Assembly: GCF_009618275.1 (NCBI RefSeq)
Contig: NZ_WIAD01000016.1
Location: forward strand, 41,189 to 105,188
Length of the DNA: 64,000 nucleotides
Reading direction: 5' to 3'
Source: Roseimaritima sediminicola
GTDB lineage: Bacteria; Planctomycetota; Planctomycetia; Pirellulales; Pirellulaceae
Part shown: one piece after another, positions 44,633-52,506 of the stretch
How the letters are laid out: each line of letters starts with the position of its first letter
Position numbering within the stretch: position 1 is the stretch's first letter
Position numbers and translations under genes: made by a program
Notes under the pieces: generated by a model
Told to the model about the DNA's origin: nothing
Seen by the model: the letters and a program-made list of their open reading frames with translations, nothing else
The model's database searches: none

Positions 44633-44721
44633 CGGAGCGGACAGGATTCGAACCTGCGGAAGGGTTTGACCCCTTCACCGATTTAGCAAACCGGCGCTTT
44701 CGACCACTCAGCCACCGCTCC
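44633..44721 (-). tRNA. tRNA-Ser (anticodon GCT)
   Basis: The minus strand begins GGAGCGGTGGCTGAGTGGTC, with a GGAGCGG/CCGCTCC acceptor stem and discriminator G. The anticodon loop is TTGCTAA (GCT). A long variable arm (GAAGGGGTCAAACCCTTC) and T arm CAGGTTCGAATCCTG follow. The length of 89 bases and the variable arm are typical of tRNA-Ser; CCA is not encoded. Confidence 0.95.
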
Positions 44722-44861
44722 GTGACGTTGCAGGGCCAGATTTTGCTGTATCCGGCCGAAATCTGCAACCCGCACTTTTCGTCTCTCGCGGATTTCTATA
44801 ATTCACCCGCCATCCAGACACCGTATTAACGGCTGCGGGCACCTCAAATCTTGAAAAAAAC

Positions 44862-45863
44862 ATGCGGAAATCTCGTTCTTCTCCGGCTGGCTCTGCTTCG
44901 CCTCGCTTCCTGCACGAGGTGCGTGTGCGAGCCATGGCCACGGATTTTGTGGTGCTGTTGCCGCCGGACTGCGGTCACCAGTTGGATTCGGCGCTCGATG
45001 CGCTCGGGCTGGTCCCCGAGATCGAGGCTCGGCTGAGTGTCTATCGGATCGACAGCGACGTGTCGCGGTTGAATCGGGCCGGCGGCGAGCCGTGCGAGGT
45101 GCACGCGGACGTCATCGAAGTGCTCAAGCGCGCCGCAGCCGTTTCCCAGCAAACCGAAGGGGCGTTCGATATCACCGCCGGGCCGCTGGTCGATGCCTGG
45201 GGATTCACCACGCGCAGTGGCCGCAAGCCGCAGGCCGACGAGATTGCCGCGGCTCTGGCGGAGGTCGGCTGGCGACAGGTCGCTATCGATGCCGACCGTC
45301 GCCGCGTCCGCCTGGGCAGCCCATCGGCGCGAATTAATTTCGGCGCCATCGGCAAAGGGTTCGCCATCGATCGGGTCACTGCGGATCTTCTGCAGCGGGA
45401 CGTGACCGATTTCCTCATCCACGGCGGCAACAGCACCATCGCCGCTCGAGGTTCCGCCGATCCCGAAAGCGATCCCGACGGCGGTTGGCTGGTGGGGCTG
45501 CAGCACCCCCAGCTTCCCAAGCAGCGGCTGGGAGAGATCCGGCTGTGCGATGCGGCGATGTCGACCAGTGGCCCGGGCAAGCAGTTCTTTCATCACCGTG
45601 GCAAACGCTATGGCCACGTCATCGACCCTCGCACCGGGATGCCGGCCGGCGACCTGGAGTCCTTGACCGTCGTCACCGCGCAGGCGACCGAATCGGATGC
45701 GTTGGCCACCGGCCTGTTCGTCGCCGGACGGGAGGCGGCCAGCGCGTACGCCGAAGCCCAGGGCGTCGCCCTGTACGGCGTCGCCGCCAAGCGGCGCCAG
45801 GGCGAGGTCGAGGTGGTGCTGGCCGGTGGCGCGGAGCTGCGACAAATCGATCGCGACGGCTGA
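44862..45863 (+). CDS. apbE: FAD:protein FMN transferase (ApbE family)
   Basis: The protein has 333 residues from ATG 44862. ApbE attaches FMN from FAD to a Thr or Ser of target flavoproteins such as NqrB/C and RnfG; it is usually exported. The family marks are AMATDFVVLLP, EIEARLSVYRIDSDVSRLNR, AFDITAGPLVDAWGF, INFGAIGKGFAIDRV (near the active site), LIHGGNSTIAARG and YGHVIDPRTGMP with the metal-binding Asp region TAQATESDALATGLF. No strong signal peptide or lipobox is visible at the N-terminus (MRKSRSSPAG), so its location is unclear; the start could be in an upstream segment. No obvious target gene is adjacent. Confidence 0.92.
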   Translation: MRKSRSSPAGSASPRFLHEVRVRAMATDFVVLLPPDCGHQLDSALDALGLVPEIEARLSVYRIDSDVSRLNRAGGEPCEVHADVIEVLKRAAAVSQQTEGAFDITAGPLVDAWGFTTRSGRKPQADEIAAALAEVGWRQVAIDADRRRVRLGSPSARINFGAIGKGFAIDRVTADLLQRDVTDFLIHGGNSTIAARGSADPESDPDGGWLVGLQHPQLPKQRLGEIRLCDAAMSTSGPGKQFFHHRGKRYGHVIDPRTGMPAGDLESLTVVTAQATESDALATGLFVAGREAASAYAEAQGVALYGVAAKRRQGEVEVVLAGGAELRQIDRDG

Positions 45864-45931
45864 GCCGCCGCGCGACTACGCTGCCGCGCGACTGAGCTCT
45901 GGGCCGAACGACTGCGCTCTGGCCCCTACGA

Positions 45932-47644
45932 CTACGCCAGGTCGCGGTCTTCGAACAGCAGCAACGCCAGCATCAGCACCATCACGCAAAAGCACAGCAG
46001 GTAGTTGAACGCCCCGGCAAGGTAGATCGGCGGGATCGAAATCCCCGCGTCGATCGCCGACTGGCCGCTGAACGAGTTCAGGTTCGGGACGATCACCGCG
46101 ATCAGTTTTCCGACGAATCCGACCAACGCGTTTTCACCAGCCGATGACTGCACCAGCGGCGCGGTCAGGTTGCCGATCACGTAGATCGTGAAGCAGCAGA
46201 TGAAGTTGGCCAACAGCGGCAATCGGGTCGCCAGAGCCACCGCGATGGCACCGATCGCCATGGTTTCCATGAAGTACAGGGCCAGCGGCGGGATCGTCGA
46301 CAGGATCTCCATGTGCGACACGGTCCATTCGGGCTGCTTCATCGACGCTTCGCGGGCGTCGTACAGCGGTTTGTAGCTGACCGACATCAGCAGCACGGCT
46401 CCCAGCAGAACGAACAGGACCAGCACCGTGATCAGGATCCCCGTGTACTTGCCCAGCAGGAATCCGCGGCGATTGATCGGCTTGCTCAGCACCGTCAGGG
46501 CGGTCCGTCCCTCGATTTCTTCGGACACGGTCGAGCCGGCGGACCAGACGAACTGAATCAACGCAAACACCATGATCAAGGTGATGCAGCAGTCCTTCAT
46601 GATCTTGATGTCGTCGCCCATCGTATAGAACGGCACGATGCCGAGCAGGATGATGGTGGCGATGCCCACGGCCGTCAAAACCAAGTACAACGGCTGGGCC
46701 ATTTCGCTTTTGGCCGTCGACAGGGCAACGGCCGCGATGCGCGGAGCGGCTTGCCGGAACGTGATGAATCCCATCAACGTCAACGTCAGGCATACGGCCA
46801 CCAAGGGAATGGTCGAGGCCTCTTTGATCTTGGGGTGGCGGACCAGCGTAAAGGTGATCGTGGCGTCGTCGGTTTCGGTGTTCTGGACGTAGATGCCGTC
46901 GCTGTCTCGAGGCAGCGGCGGAGGCGTGTTGTCGGTGTCGCGGTGTACCAGTTCTTCGGCCGGCTGGAGGGCGACCGGAATCATCGTAAAGTCATCCGGG
47001 TCTTCGGCATCGGCGATGCGAACAAACTTATCCGATTCCACCCGCATCTCGGTCAAGCGATCCTGGTCGTACCGCAGGTCTTGAATCTTGACGAACGGCG
47101 CCTGGCTGGCTTGCGTGTCGCTGTCGATTCCGGGAACGGTGACCGAGATCGTTTCGGTGCCGTCGTCCAGCAGATTCACCTGCCGGACCGATGCCAGGAT
47201 GCCTCGAGGATTCTCCACCAGTTTGGTGCCCGCAAACCCGATCACGATCAGAGTGACAGCCGTACCGAGCAGGTATGGCATCGGCCCCTCGCGGGCGATC
47301 TGCAGCAGCTCGCGGCGCGTGCGCGACCAGGCTCCGTAGACGATTCCCCAGCCGATAATGATTCCGACCATGATCATCGGCAGGACCAGGTGCAGGCTGT
47401 ACTTCGCCGGTTCGACCTGTGGCACGTACTGCCAACAGAGTGCAAAGGCAACGACCGCGGCGATGATCGCGGCGACGGTCGTGGCCAGCGGGCGGTTGTC
47501 GGCCAGGGTGCCGATGCCGGGAACGAAGGACAGGGCGGCCAGGACGGCATAGATCGCCGCGACCAACACCAGGCCAGCGGTCAGGCCCACGGCGATGACC
47601 CAAAACGGGGTGATCCATACCGGCAACCACTGTGATATTTCCAT
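45932..47644 (-). CDS. ABC-2 type transporter permease with large extracytoplasmic loop
   Basis: The protein has 570 residues from ATG 47644 (MEISQWLPVWITPFWVIAVG); Met codons at 47653 and 47668 are alternatives. Six or more helices in the N-terminal half and six in the C-terminal half flank a soluble region of about 140 residues (NPRGILASVRQVNLLDDGTE to VRHPKIKEAS). The C-terminal half has the ABC-2 permease signature around GSTVSEEIEGRTALTVLSKP, then RRGFLLGKYTGILITVLVLF. No ATPase gene is next to it, so its partner is elsewhere. The likely role is export or complex assembly of a small molecule or polysaccharide; the substrate is unknown. Confidence 0.82.
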   Translation of the reverse strand: MEISQWLPVWITPFWVIAVGLTAGLVLVAAIYAVLAALSFVPGIGTLADNRPLATTVAAIIAAVVAFALCWQYVPQVEPAKYSLHLVLPMIMVGIIIGWGIVYGAWSRTRRELLQIAREGPMPYLLGTAVTLIVIGFAGTKLVENPRGILASVRQVNLLDDGTETISVTVPGIDSDTQASQAPFVKIQDLRYDQDRLTEMRVESDKFVRIADAEDPDDFTMIPVALQPAEELVHRDTDNTPPPLPRDSDGIYVQNTETDDATITFTLVRHPKIKEASTIPLVAVCLTLTLMGFITFRQAAPRIAAVALSTAKSEMAQPLYLVLTAVGIATIILLGIVPFYTMGDDIKIMKDCCITLIMVFALIQFVWSAGSTVSEEIEGRTALTVLSKPINRRGFLLGKYTGILITVLVLFVLLGAVLLMSVSYKPLYDAREASMKQPEWTVSHMEILSTIPPLALYFMETMAIGAIAVALATRLPLLANFICCFTIYVIGNLTAPLVQSSAGENALVGFVGKLIAVIVPNLNSFSGQSAIDAGISIPPIYLAGAFNYLLCFCVMVLMLALLLFEDRDLA

Positions 47645-47857
47645 GGGGACCATGCCAACGGTCGCCATCGGGTCGAGATGGCACAATAGCCCTGCGTCTA
47701 GCATCACGCAAAATCCACGAGTTCGGAATCGGAAGAAGGACAGGAAAAGAGCTTGGAGCAGGCATTACGCAGGCGGTTGCTATCGGGTTCGCCGATTTTC
47801 CGCCGCGGTCTTGCCGGTTTCCAGGCCGCCCCCCCCCCCCGGCTCCAGCAAAACAAA

Positions 47858-47973
47858 GTAGCTCGGCTGTCCCAGCCGAGGCTGGAATTTGAAAAAGTAG
47901 CTCGGCTGTCCCAGCCGAGGCTGGTCTTCGTCTCGGCTGGGACAGCCGAGCTACTTTGGGACAGCCGAGCTAC
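47858..47973. repeat. run of CTCGGCTGTCCCAGCCGAG hairpins
   Basis: Three full copies (47858-47880, 47897-47919, 47932-47954) in alternating orientation and a half copy (47959-47973) lie just downstream of the thioesterase stop. A homopolymer of 12 C (47829-47840) precedes them. The half copy overlaps the thioesterase stop codon region. Confidence 0.85.
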
Positions 47974-48389
47974 TTTGGGGCGAGCTTGCGGCGGATGTCG
48001 GCGGGGATCGGCACCGACTCGAGGCCTTGGTCGGACAGGCGGCAGCATACGGCGGTCAACTGACCGCGGGCGATCGGCGTCTGGTCACGGCGAAACGCAA
48101 ACCCATAGCGGACGCTCTTGCCACCGAGATGCTCGACGGCGACCTCGATCGTCAGCTCGTCTTCAAAGCGGGCCGCCGCTTGATAGTCGCAGTGGGCGGC
48201 GACGCGTGGCCATGCGAGGTGGGCATCGGGTCCGTCGGGTTGCATGACGGACAGGCCGAGAGAGCGCAGCAGCGCGTGTTCGGCCTCTTCCATCATCGGA
48301 AAGAAGGCCGAGAAATGAACGATCCCGGCCGCGTCGGTGTCACGAAACTCGACGCGGCGTGTGTGGACGAACCGAGGGGTTGGAGGCAA
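47970..48389 (-). CDS. 4HBT-type acyl-CoA thioesterase
   Basis: The protein has 139 residues if TTG 48389 is the start, which fits the family length; an upstream start would overlap rpsR by up to 85 bases. The hot-dog fold is recognised by HTRRVEFRDTDAAGIVHFSA (with the catalytic Asp and the His pair), then FFPMMEEAEHALLRSLGL, YQAAARFEDELTIEVAVEHL and FAFRRDQTPIARGQLTAVCC. Such enzymes hydrolyse acyl-CoA, for example YbgC or DHNA-CoA thioesterases. The substrate is not clear. It follows rpsR on the same strand at 17 bases if this start is right. Confidence 0.82.
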   Translation of the reverse strand: MPPTPRFVHTRRVEFRDTDAAGIVHFSAFFPMMEEAEHALLRSLGLSVMQPDGPDAHLAWPRVAAHCDYQAAARFEDELTIEVAVEHLGGKSVRYGFAFRRDQTPIARGQLTAVCCRLSDQGLESVPIPADIRRKLAPK

Positions 48390-48406
48390 GGCCGCCGCGC
48401 CGCCGC

Positions 48407-48685
48407 TTATTCGCCGACGTAGGGCATCAAGCCCATGTAGCGGGCGCGTTTGATGGCCGCCGACACAGCATGCTGGCTGACCGCCGTGCAACCGCTCTTG
48501 CGACGACCCACGATACGGCCGTGGCGGTTCACCAATTTGCTCAGCAATTCGACGTCCTTGTAATCGATGTACATCGGACGCGGCCGTTGGCCATCGACGA
48601 AGATCGGATCACGTTTCTTGGTACGCGAACGCACGCGGGACCGTTTGCGGGCGCGGCTACGGTTGCTGAGGGGACGGGGTGCCAT
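48407..48685 (-). CDS. rpsR: 30S ribosomal protein bS18
   Basis: The protein has 92 residues from ATG 48685. bS18 binds the platform of the 30S subunit with bS6. The family marks are DPIFVDGQRPRPMYIDYKDV, ELLSKLVNRHGRIVGRRKSG and SQHAVSAAIKRARYMGLMPY. The N-terminal 25 residues are basic (RSRARKRSRVRSRTKKRDPI), longer than in E. coli but common outside proteobacteria. The usual neighbours rpsF, ssb and rplI are not adjacent. The thioesterase gene follows on the same strand. Confidence 0.97.
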   Translation of the reverse strand: MAPRPLSNRSRARKRSRVRSRTKKRDPIFVDGQRPRPMYIDYKDVELLSKLVNRHGRIVGRRKSGCTAVSQHAVSAAIKRARYMGLMPYVGE

Positions 48686-48956
48686 CGATTACGTTTCTCT
48701 GTTGAACAAAACGGGGGACGTTCGCTCGCGACCATTCTTAAAGATTCCAAAATCCTCTTGGAACCGACCTGCCCAAACCGAACGGCGGGGAAACGCTATG
48801 CCAGTCGGCGGGCAGTCGTGCGAGCATTACGGTCGTAGTATGCCAATTCCATCGGTTTCCGGCAAGAGCCTCCTTGCTTTTATTGCTCGCAAACCAGGTT
48901 CCTTGGTACAGTAGGGTGGACGCCCCTGGCCGATTTTCCTCCATGCTTCTGCGCTC

Positions 48957-49784
48957 ATGCCGATACCGATCCGTTGTTCTGGATGTTCCCGCACAATAAA
49001 AGCGCCGGATCAAGCGGCCGGGAAACGGGTCAAGTGCCCGGCTTGTGGAACCGTCTTGGCCGTCCCGTCCGCCACGGCGGCCACGGCAACCGCAGCCCCG
49101 ATGGCGACCACGCCGCCGGCCCCTTCTGCACCGCCCGCCTTTTCTCCCTTCGGTCAGGAGAAAAAGGTCGATGACAGCTTGCTGACCGACAGCGATTTCC
49201 AGGCGACGAACCCGCTGTTCGCAAAAAAATCGGGCACGGACATCCCCAAGGGGAAAAAAACGTACAAACGGCCGAAAGCCTACTACCGGACGCCGGGCAT
49301 CTTCGGGATCGTTGCCGCTTCGCTGAATATCCTGGCCGCCATCGGGCTGATCATCTTTCTGTTGGTAGTCATCATCGGGGTGGCTGTCAGCGGAGAAGAG
49401 GGCATCGCGATGGTGATCGGGCTGCTGAGCCTGAGGCTGTTTCTGTTTGCCGGCTTTACGATCGCAGGAAACATTCATGCGATCGTGGCCTGCATGAACT
49501 TGATCGCGATGACCAGTCGCGGGGCGAGCAAATTGTCGATTGGCGAGTTCCTCTTGAATCCGGTTGCCTATGCGATCCTGGTTTATTTCGACGGCGGCTG
49601 GATCGCGTCTCTGGTGACCGGCGGCATTTTTGCCCTGTGGAACTGGCCGGCGGCGATTTGGGTTGCCATCGCCGTCAGCGGTAAACAAGCCAAGATCGAC
49701 TTTGAAGAAGTCGATAGTGACGAGCTGGACGAATTGGCGGCGGAGCTACAGCGCCGCGCCGCCATGAAAGAAGGCGGCCACTAG
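48957..49784 (+). CDS. membrane protein with N-terminal zinc ribbon
   Basis: The protein has 275 residues from ATG 48957. A zinc-ribbon motif (CSGCSRTIKA and VKCPACGTVLAVP, residues about 7-36) is followed by an Ala/Pro linker. Three or four hydrophobic segments follow (GIFGIVAASLNILAAIGLII, the next with FLLVVIIGVAVSG, then GLLSLRLFLFAGFTIAG and GGIFALWNWPAAIWVAIAVS). The C-terminus is acidic (DFEEVDSDELDELAAELQRR). The design of zinc ribbon plus membrane helices recurs in planctomycete proteins of unknown function. The stop overlaps the convergent small membrane protein gene. Confidence 0.75.
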   Translation: MPIPIRCSGCSRTIKAPDQAAGKRVKCPACGTVLAVPSATAATATAAPMATTPPAPSAPPAFSPFGQEKKVDDSLLTDSDFQATNPLFAKKSGTDIPKGKKTYKRPKAYYRTPGIFGIVAASLNILAAIGLIIFLLVVIIGVAVSGEEGIAMVIGLLSLRLFLFAGFTIAGNIHAIVACMNLIAMTSRGASKLSIGEFLLNPVAYAILVYFDGGWIASLVTGGIFALWNWPAAIWVAIAVSGKQAKIDFEEVDSDELDELAAELQRRAAMKEGGH

Positions 49785-50047
49785 GGCTGTTCGATTCGCC
49801 GCCGACCGGTTCGTTGGGCGATGGCGATCAAAGCCACCGCGCCGAGCAACGAGCCGATCCAGCCGGCGCCTTGCAGCATGGAACCGTTGGGAGCGATCAG
49901 GTAACCGACGAAGCCGCCGAGCAGCGAGCCGGCAATGCCCAGCAACGTCGTCGCGACCAGCCCCATCGATTGACGGCCCGGATACAGCCCACGGGCGATC
50001 AGCCCGATCAGAAAACCGAACACGATCCAGCCCAATAACCAAAACAT
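49781..50047 (-). CDS. GlsB/YeaQ/YmgE family stress response membrane protein
   Basis: The protein has 88 residues from ATG 50047. It is a typical small membrane protein of this family with three helices and the glycine-rich signature LGWIVFGFLIGLIARGLYPG, then SMGLVATTLLGIAGSLLGGF and VGYLIAPNG. Members are induced by stress and may anchor Asp23-type proteins; the exact role is unknown. It overlaps the convergent zinc-ribbon membrane gene by four bases at the 3' end. Confidence 0.92.
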   Translation of the reverse strand: MFWLLGWIVFGFLIGLIARGLYPGRQSMGLVATTLLGIAGSLLGGFVGYLIAPNGSMLQGAGWIGSLLGAVALIAIAQRTGRRRIEQP

Positions 50048-50606
50048 ACCTGCTTCTCCTGTAGGTTCGTTTGCTTTTCGAACGTGCGTTCTAAATGGTC
50101 ACGTTCATGTTTCGCCGGGCACCGAGATCGGCACATTCGCTGGTGCCGAGCGCCCAAGCGTCGCCAGAAAAATGGGACGCTGCGAAACGGTAAATGCAAA
50201 CCTCATTCCAAACTGGCCAGCTGCATCCTCGAGCGGCCGGTCGATCTATTGCGAGGTTTATGCGCTAGCTTCGGTTTCGTCACTGCAAAACCGGAGCCGT
50301 CGCCCAAACGGCTCACGTAAGCCTTGCGTTTTCGAATGAATCCACAGCCCGTCAACCGGCCCGCGGGGCGTCGGGGCTCGAGGGACCATGGCCGCAGCAG
50401 GCGGCAATCGTTGGTATTGGATTTGCACATTCATCCCGCGTGGTGGTCGCCTTCGGTGGCCACGGTTCCACGACACGACCGAGACGGTTCTTCGGCGCGC
50501 TGTGACAGATCTCTGTCCATGCAGCCGTGGCAGAGCTTTGCCGCAGTGCATTGGTCCGCCGAGCCGGTTCGTGCACGCCTCACACAACCCAATGGGAACG
50601 AACGCA
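50048..50606. other. long intergenic region, no gene recognised
   Basis: Frames run through this 559-base stretch but none has family features, a good start site or a signal peptide. It should contain the promoters of the GlsB-type gene (minus) and the secreted protein gene (plus). Small inverted repeats occur (for example GAACGTGCGTTC near 50079-50090), but no known repeat family of this window is present. Confidence 0.45.
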
Positions 50607-51968
50607 ATGATTCATCGAACAACGATCCGCCGCCTGCCGCTGTCCTTGGCCGCCGCGGCCGGGCTTTCTCTAGGCACGTCCGCTATGGCGGCCCAACCGC
50701 TGCAGGCCGAACCCGTCCAGACGGCGCCTGCACCGGAGGTCGCCGCCCCTGCGGTGGCTCCGGAAGTGATCAGCGATTGGGCATTGGCCGGGGTGGTCTG
50801 GAGCGACGCGAGTCTGACCAAGAAGCTGGCGATCGATGCCCTTCGCAAACAACCCGAGCAAGTCGATGCCGAGGCGCTGCGACGCTTGATCGCGCAGTCG
50901 ACCCAGGTCATCGAGGCGCTGGAGCAATTCGGTTGGAAGCAAACGCCGCGGCCGACGCAGGTGGCCGAAAACGGCCCAGCGACGCCGAACCCTGCTCTGG
51001 CACGAAACGTCGCGGCCGACGCTCAGGTCGTGCGGCGGCCTGCCGTCGATCCGCCGCCGCGTGCTTTGACCGTGGGCGATCCGCACGCGACCAGTGGCCG
51101 CACGGCGCCCGGAGCCGTGGAGGATAAAGTGGCCACGGGGCCGGAGCGGGAGATCGAACCGTTTGGCGTCGAGGACTATGTCGACGAAACGCCCGGCGAA
51201 TCGGTCGACCCGGTCGATGCCGCCGAGGACGGTGTGGAAGCAGCCATCGCCGCGGCGCCCGCTTCGGACGTTCCCGGCCCCGAAGTCGGCGCGGGGCGGA
51301 TCAGCCAACGCGAGATGCAAACGCGCTCGACCACGCTGCCCTACAGTGTGGATTCCATCTACGATGCCGACGACTATGATCCCGATGTGGACTATCAAGT
51401 CGACAACCCGCTGGCTCCGCGTTCCGCAGACCCCCGGACCAACGACCTGCTCGACGACGACCAACAAGTCGCCGCGCAGTCCACGACTGACTCGGCCGTC
51501 GATGACGAGCCCGCGGTCGCTTTGGATCCCGAAGTGGGCGTGGTGCGTCCAGGCACCTATGCCAACCCGTTGGTGCGACGAACGCCCGCCACATTGCCCC
51601 AGTCCGAACGGCCCGCCCCGGCCGTGCCGCAAACGTCCGATGCACCGATCGATGAAGGCGAACAGGAATCGGCGGCCCTGCCGGCAACGCCGGGCGTGCA
51701 GTCGCCAGCGGTGCGGCCTACGGCGGTCCAGCGGTATACGACGGCCGATCCGGCGAGTCACAAACAGGATGCCGCCTGGGTGCAGCTGCGTCTGGACGAA
51801 AACCAGTTGCACTACGCTTCGCTGGGACAGCAAGACAATTTGAATGCGAGCGTGGCGACGGCCCTGAACCGGCTTCGCACTTCGGCTCTGATGGCGGGCC
51901 GGACGACCGATGATCAGGCGCTTAAAGATGTGCTCGCCCCGATCCTGCAGATGAAATATCGAAAGTGA
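50607..51968 (+). CDS. large secreted Pro/Ala/Asp-rich protein, unknown function
   Basis: The protein has 453 residues from ATG 50607, with GGGAACGAACG upstream; ATG 50592 is an alternative. The signal peptide is MIHRTTIRRLPLSLAAAAGL, cleaved near MAAQ. After a helical N-terminal domain (LTKKLAIDALRKQPEQVDAE, ALRRLIAQSTQVIEALEQFG) comes a long disordered region rich in Pro, Ala, Asp and Val. It has acidic blocks (YDADDYDPDVDYQVDNPL) and a short structured C-terminus (AAWVQLRLDENQLHYASLGQ). No domain is recognised. The stop overlaps the GTG or ATG start of the DUF4112 gene by a GTGA junction, so the two are co-expressed. Confidence 0.72.
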   Translation: MIHRTTIRRLPLSLAAAAGLSLGTSAMAAQPLQAEPVQTAPAPEVAAPAVAPEVISDWALAGVVWSDASLTKKLAIDALRKQPEQVDAEALRRLIAQSTQVIEALEQFGWKQTPRPTQVAENGPATPNPALARNVAADAQVVRRPAVDPPPRALTVGDPHATSGRTAPGAVEDKVATGPEREIEPFGVEDYVDETPGESVDPVDAAEDGVEAAIAAAPASDVPGPEVGAGRISQREMQTRSTTLPYSVDSIYDADDYDPDVDYQVDNPLAPRSADPRTNDLLDDDQQVAAQSTTDSAVDDEPAVALDPEVGVVRPGTYANPLVRRTPATLPQSERPAPAVPQTSDAPIDEGEQESAALPATPGVQSPAVRPTAVQRYTTADPASHKQDAAWVQLRLDENQLHYASLGQQDNLNASVATALNRLRTSALMAGRTTDDQALKDVLAPILQMKYRK

Positions 51969-52387
51969 AGCGATCGATGAGTGCTGATACCTCTTCCTCG
52001 GCGTCTCGCCACCGGATCGGTGGCAGTCTGCAACTCCCCGCCTCGTCCACGCGTCAACAAATGCGGCGGCTGCGGCGGGTGCAGCGGATGGCGCGCATGA
52101 TGGACTCCTCGTTCAAAGTGCCTGGAACCCCGATCAAGTTCGGCTGGGACAGTATCGTCGGACTGGTGCCCGGCGTGGGCGACTTGGTTTCGGTCGCCAC
52201 CGGCGCGTGGCTGCTGCGCGAAGCCTACGGTGCGGGGGTCACACGCGGCACCTTGGTTAAAATGGTGGGAAACATTGCGGTCGACGCCACGGTGGGAACG
52301 GTGCCTTTGGTCGGCGATGTGTTCGACGTGTTTTGGAAAGCCAATTTGCGGAACGCTCGTCTGCTGGAGAAACACCTCTCGGATTGA
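51965..52387 (+). CDS. DUF4112 membrane protein
   Basis: The protein has 140 residues if the GTG at 51965 is used (GTGA overlap with the previous stop); ATG 51977 (MSADTSSSASRHRIGG) is the alternative. The DUF4112 signature is clear: RRVQRMARMMDSSFKVPGTP, then KFGWDSIVGLVPGVGDLVSV and VKMVGNIAVDATVGTVPLVG, and DVFDVFWKANLRNARLLEKH. Two hydrophobic segments should insert in the membrane. The family has no proven function. It is coupled to the secreted protein upstream and is followed by a strong terminator. Confidence 0.88.
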   Translation: MKRSMSADTSSSASRHRIGGSLQLPASSTRQQMRRLRRVQRMARMMDSSFKVPGTPIKFGWDSIVGLVPGVGDLVSVATGAWLLREAYGAGVTRGTLVKMVGNIAVDATVGTVPLVGDVFDVFWKANLRNARLLEKHLSD

Positions 52388-52444
52388 CCCTCCCCGCCGC
52401 ACCCCGTTCGTTGGTTTGACTTGACCGACGCTGGCAAGGAAACT

Positions 52445-52491
52445 GAAGGCGACCGATTCCGGTCGGGACGCCTTCTGTTTCTTTTTTTTAT
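52445..52491 (+). terminator. rho-independent terminator
   Basis: A stem GAAGGC-GACCG-attc-CGGTC with GCCTTC closing the outer arm (52445-52475) is followed by TGTTTCTTTTTTTATT. It lies 58 bases after the DUF4112 stop and 16 bases before the sulfatase start, and so ends that two-gene transcript. Confidence 0.85.
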
Positions 52492-52506
52492 TGCCGAGTC
52501 TTCCGT

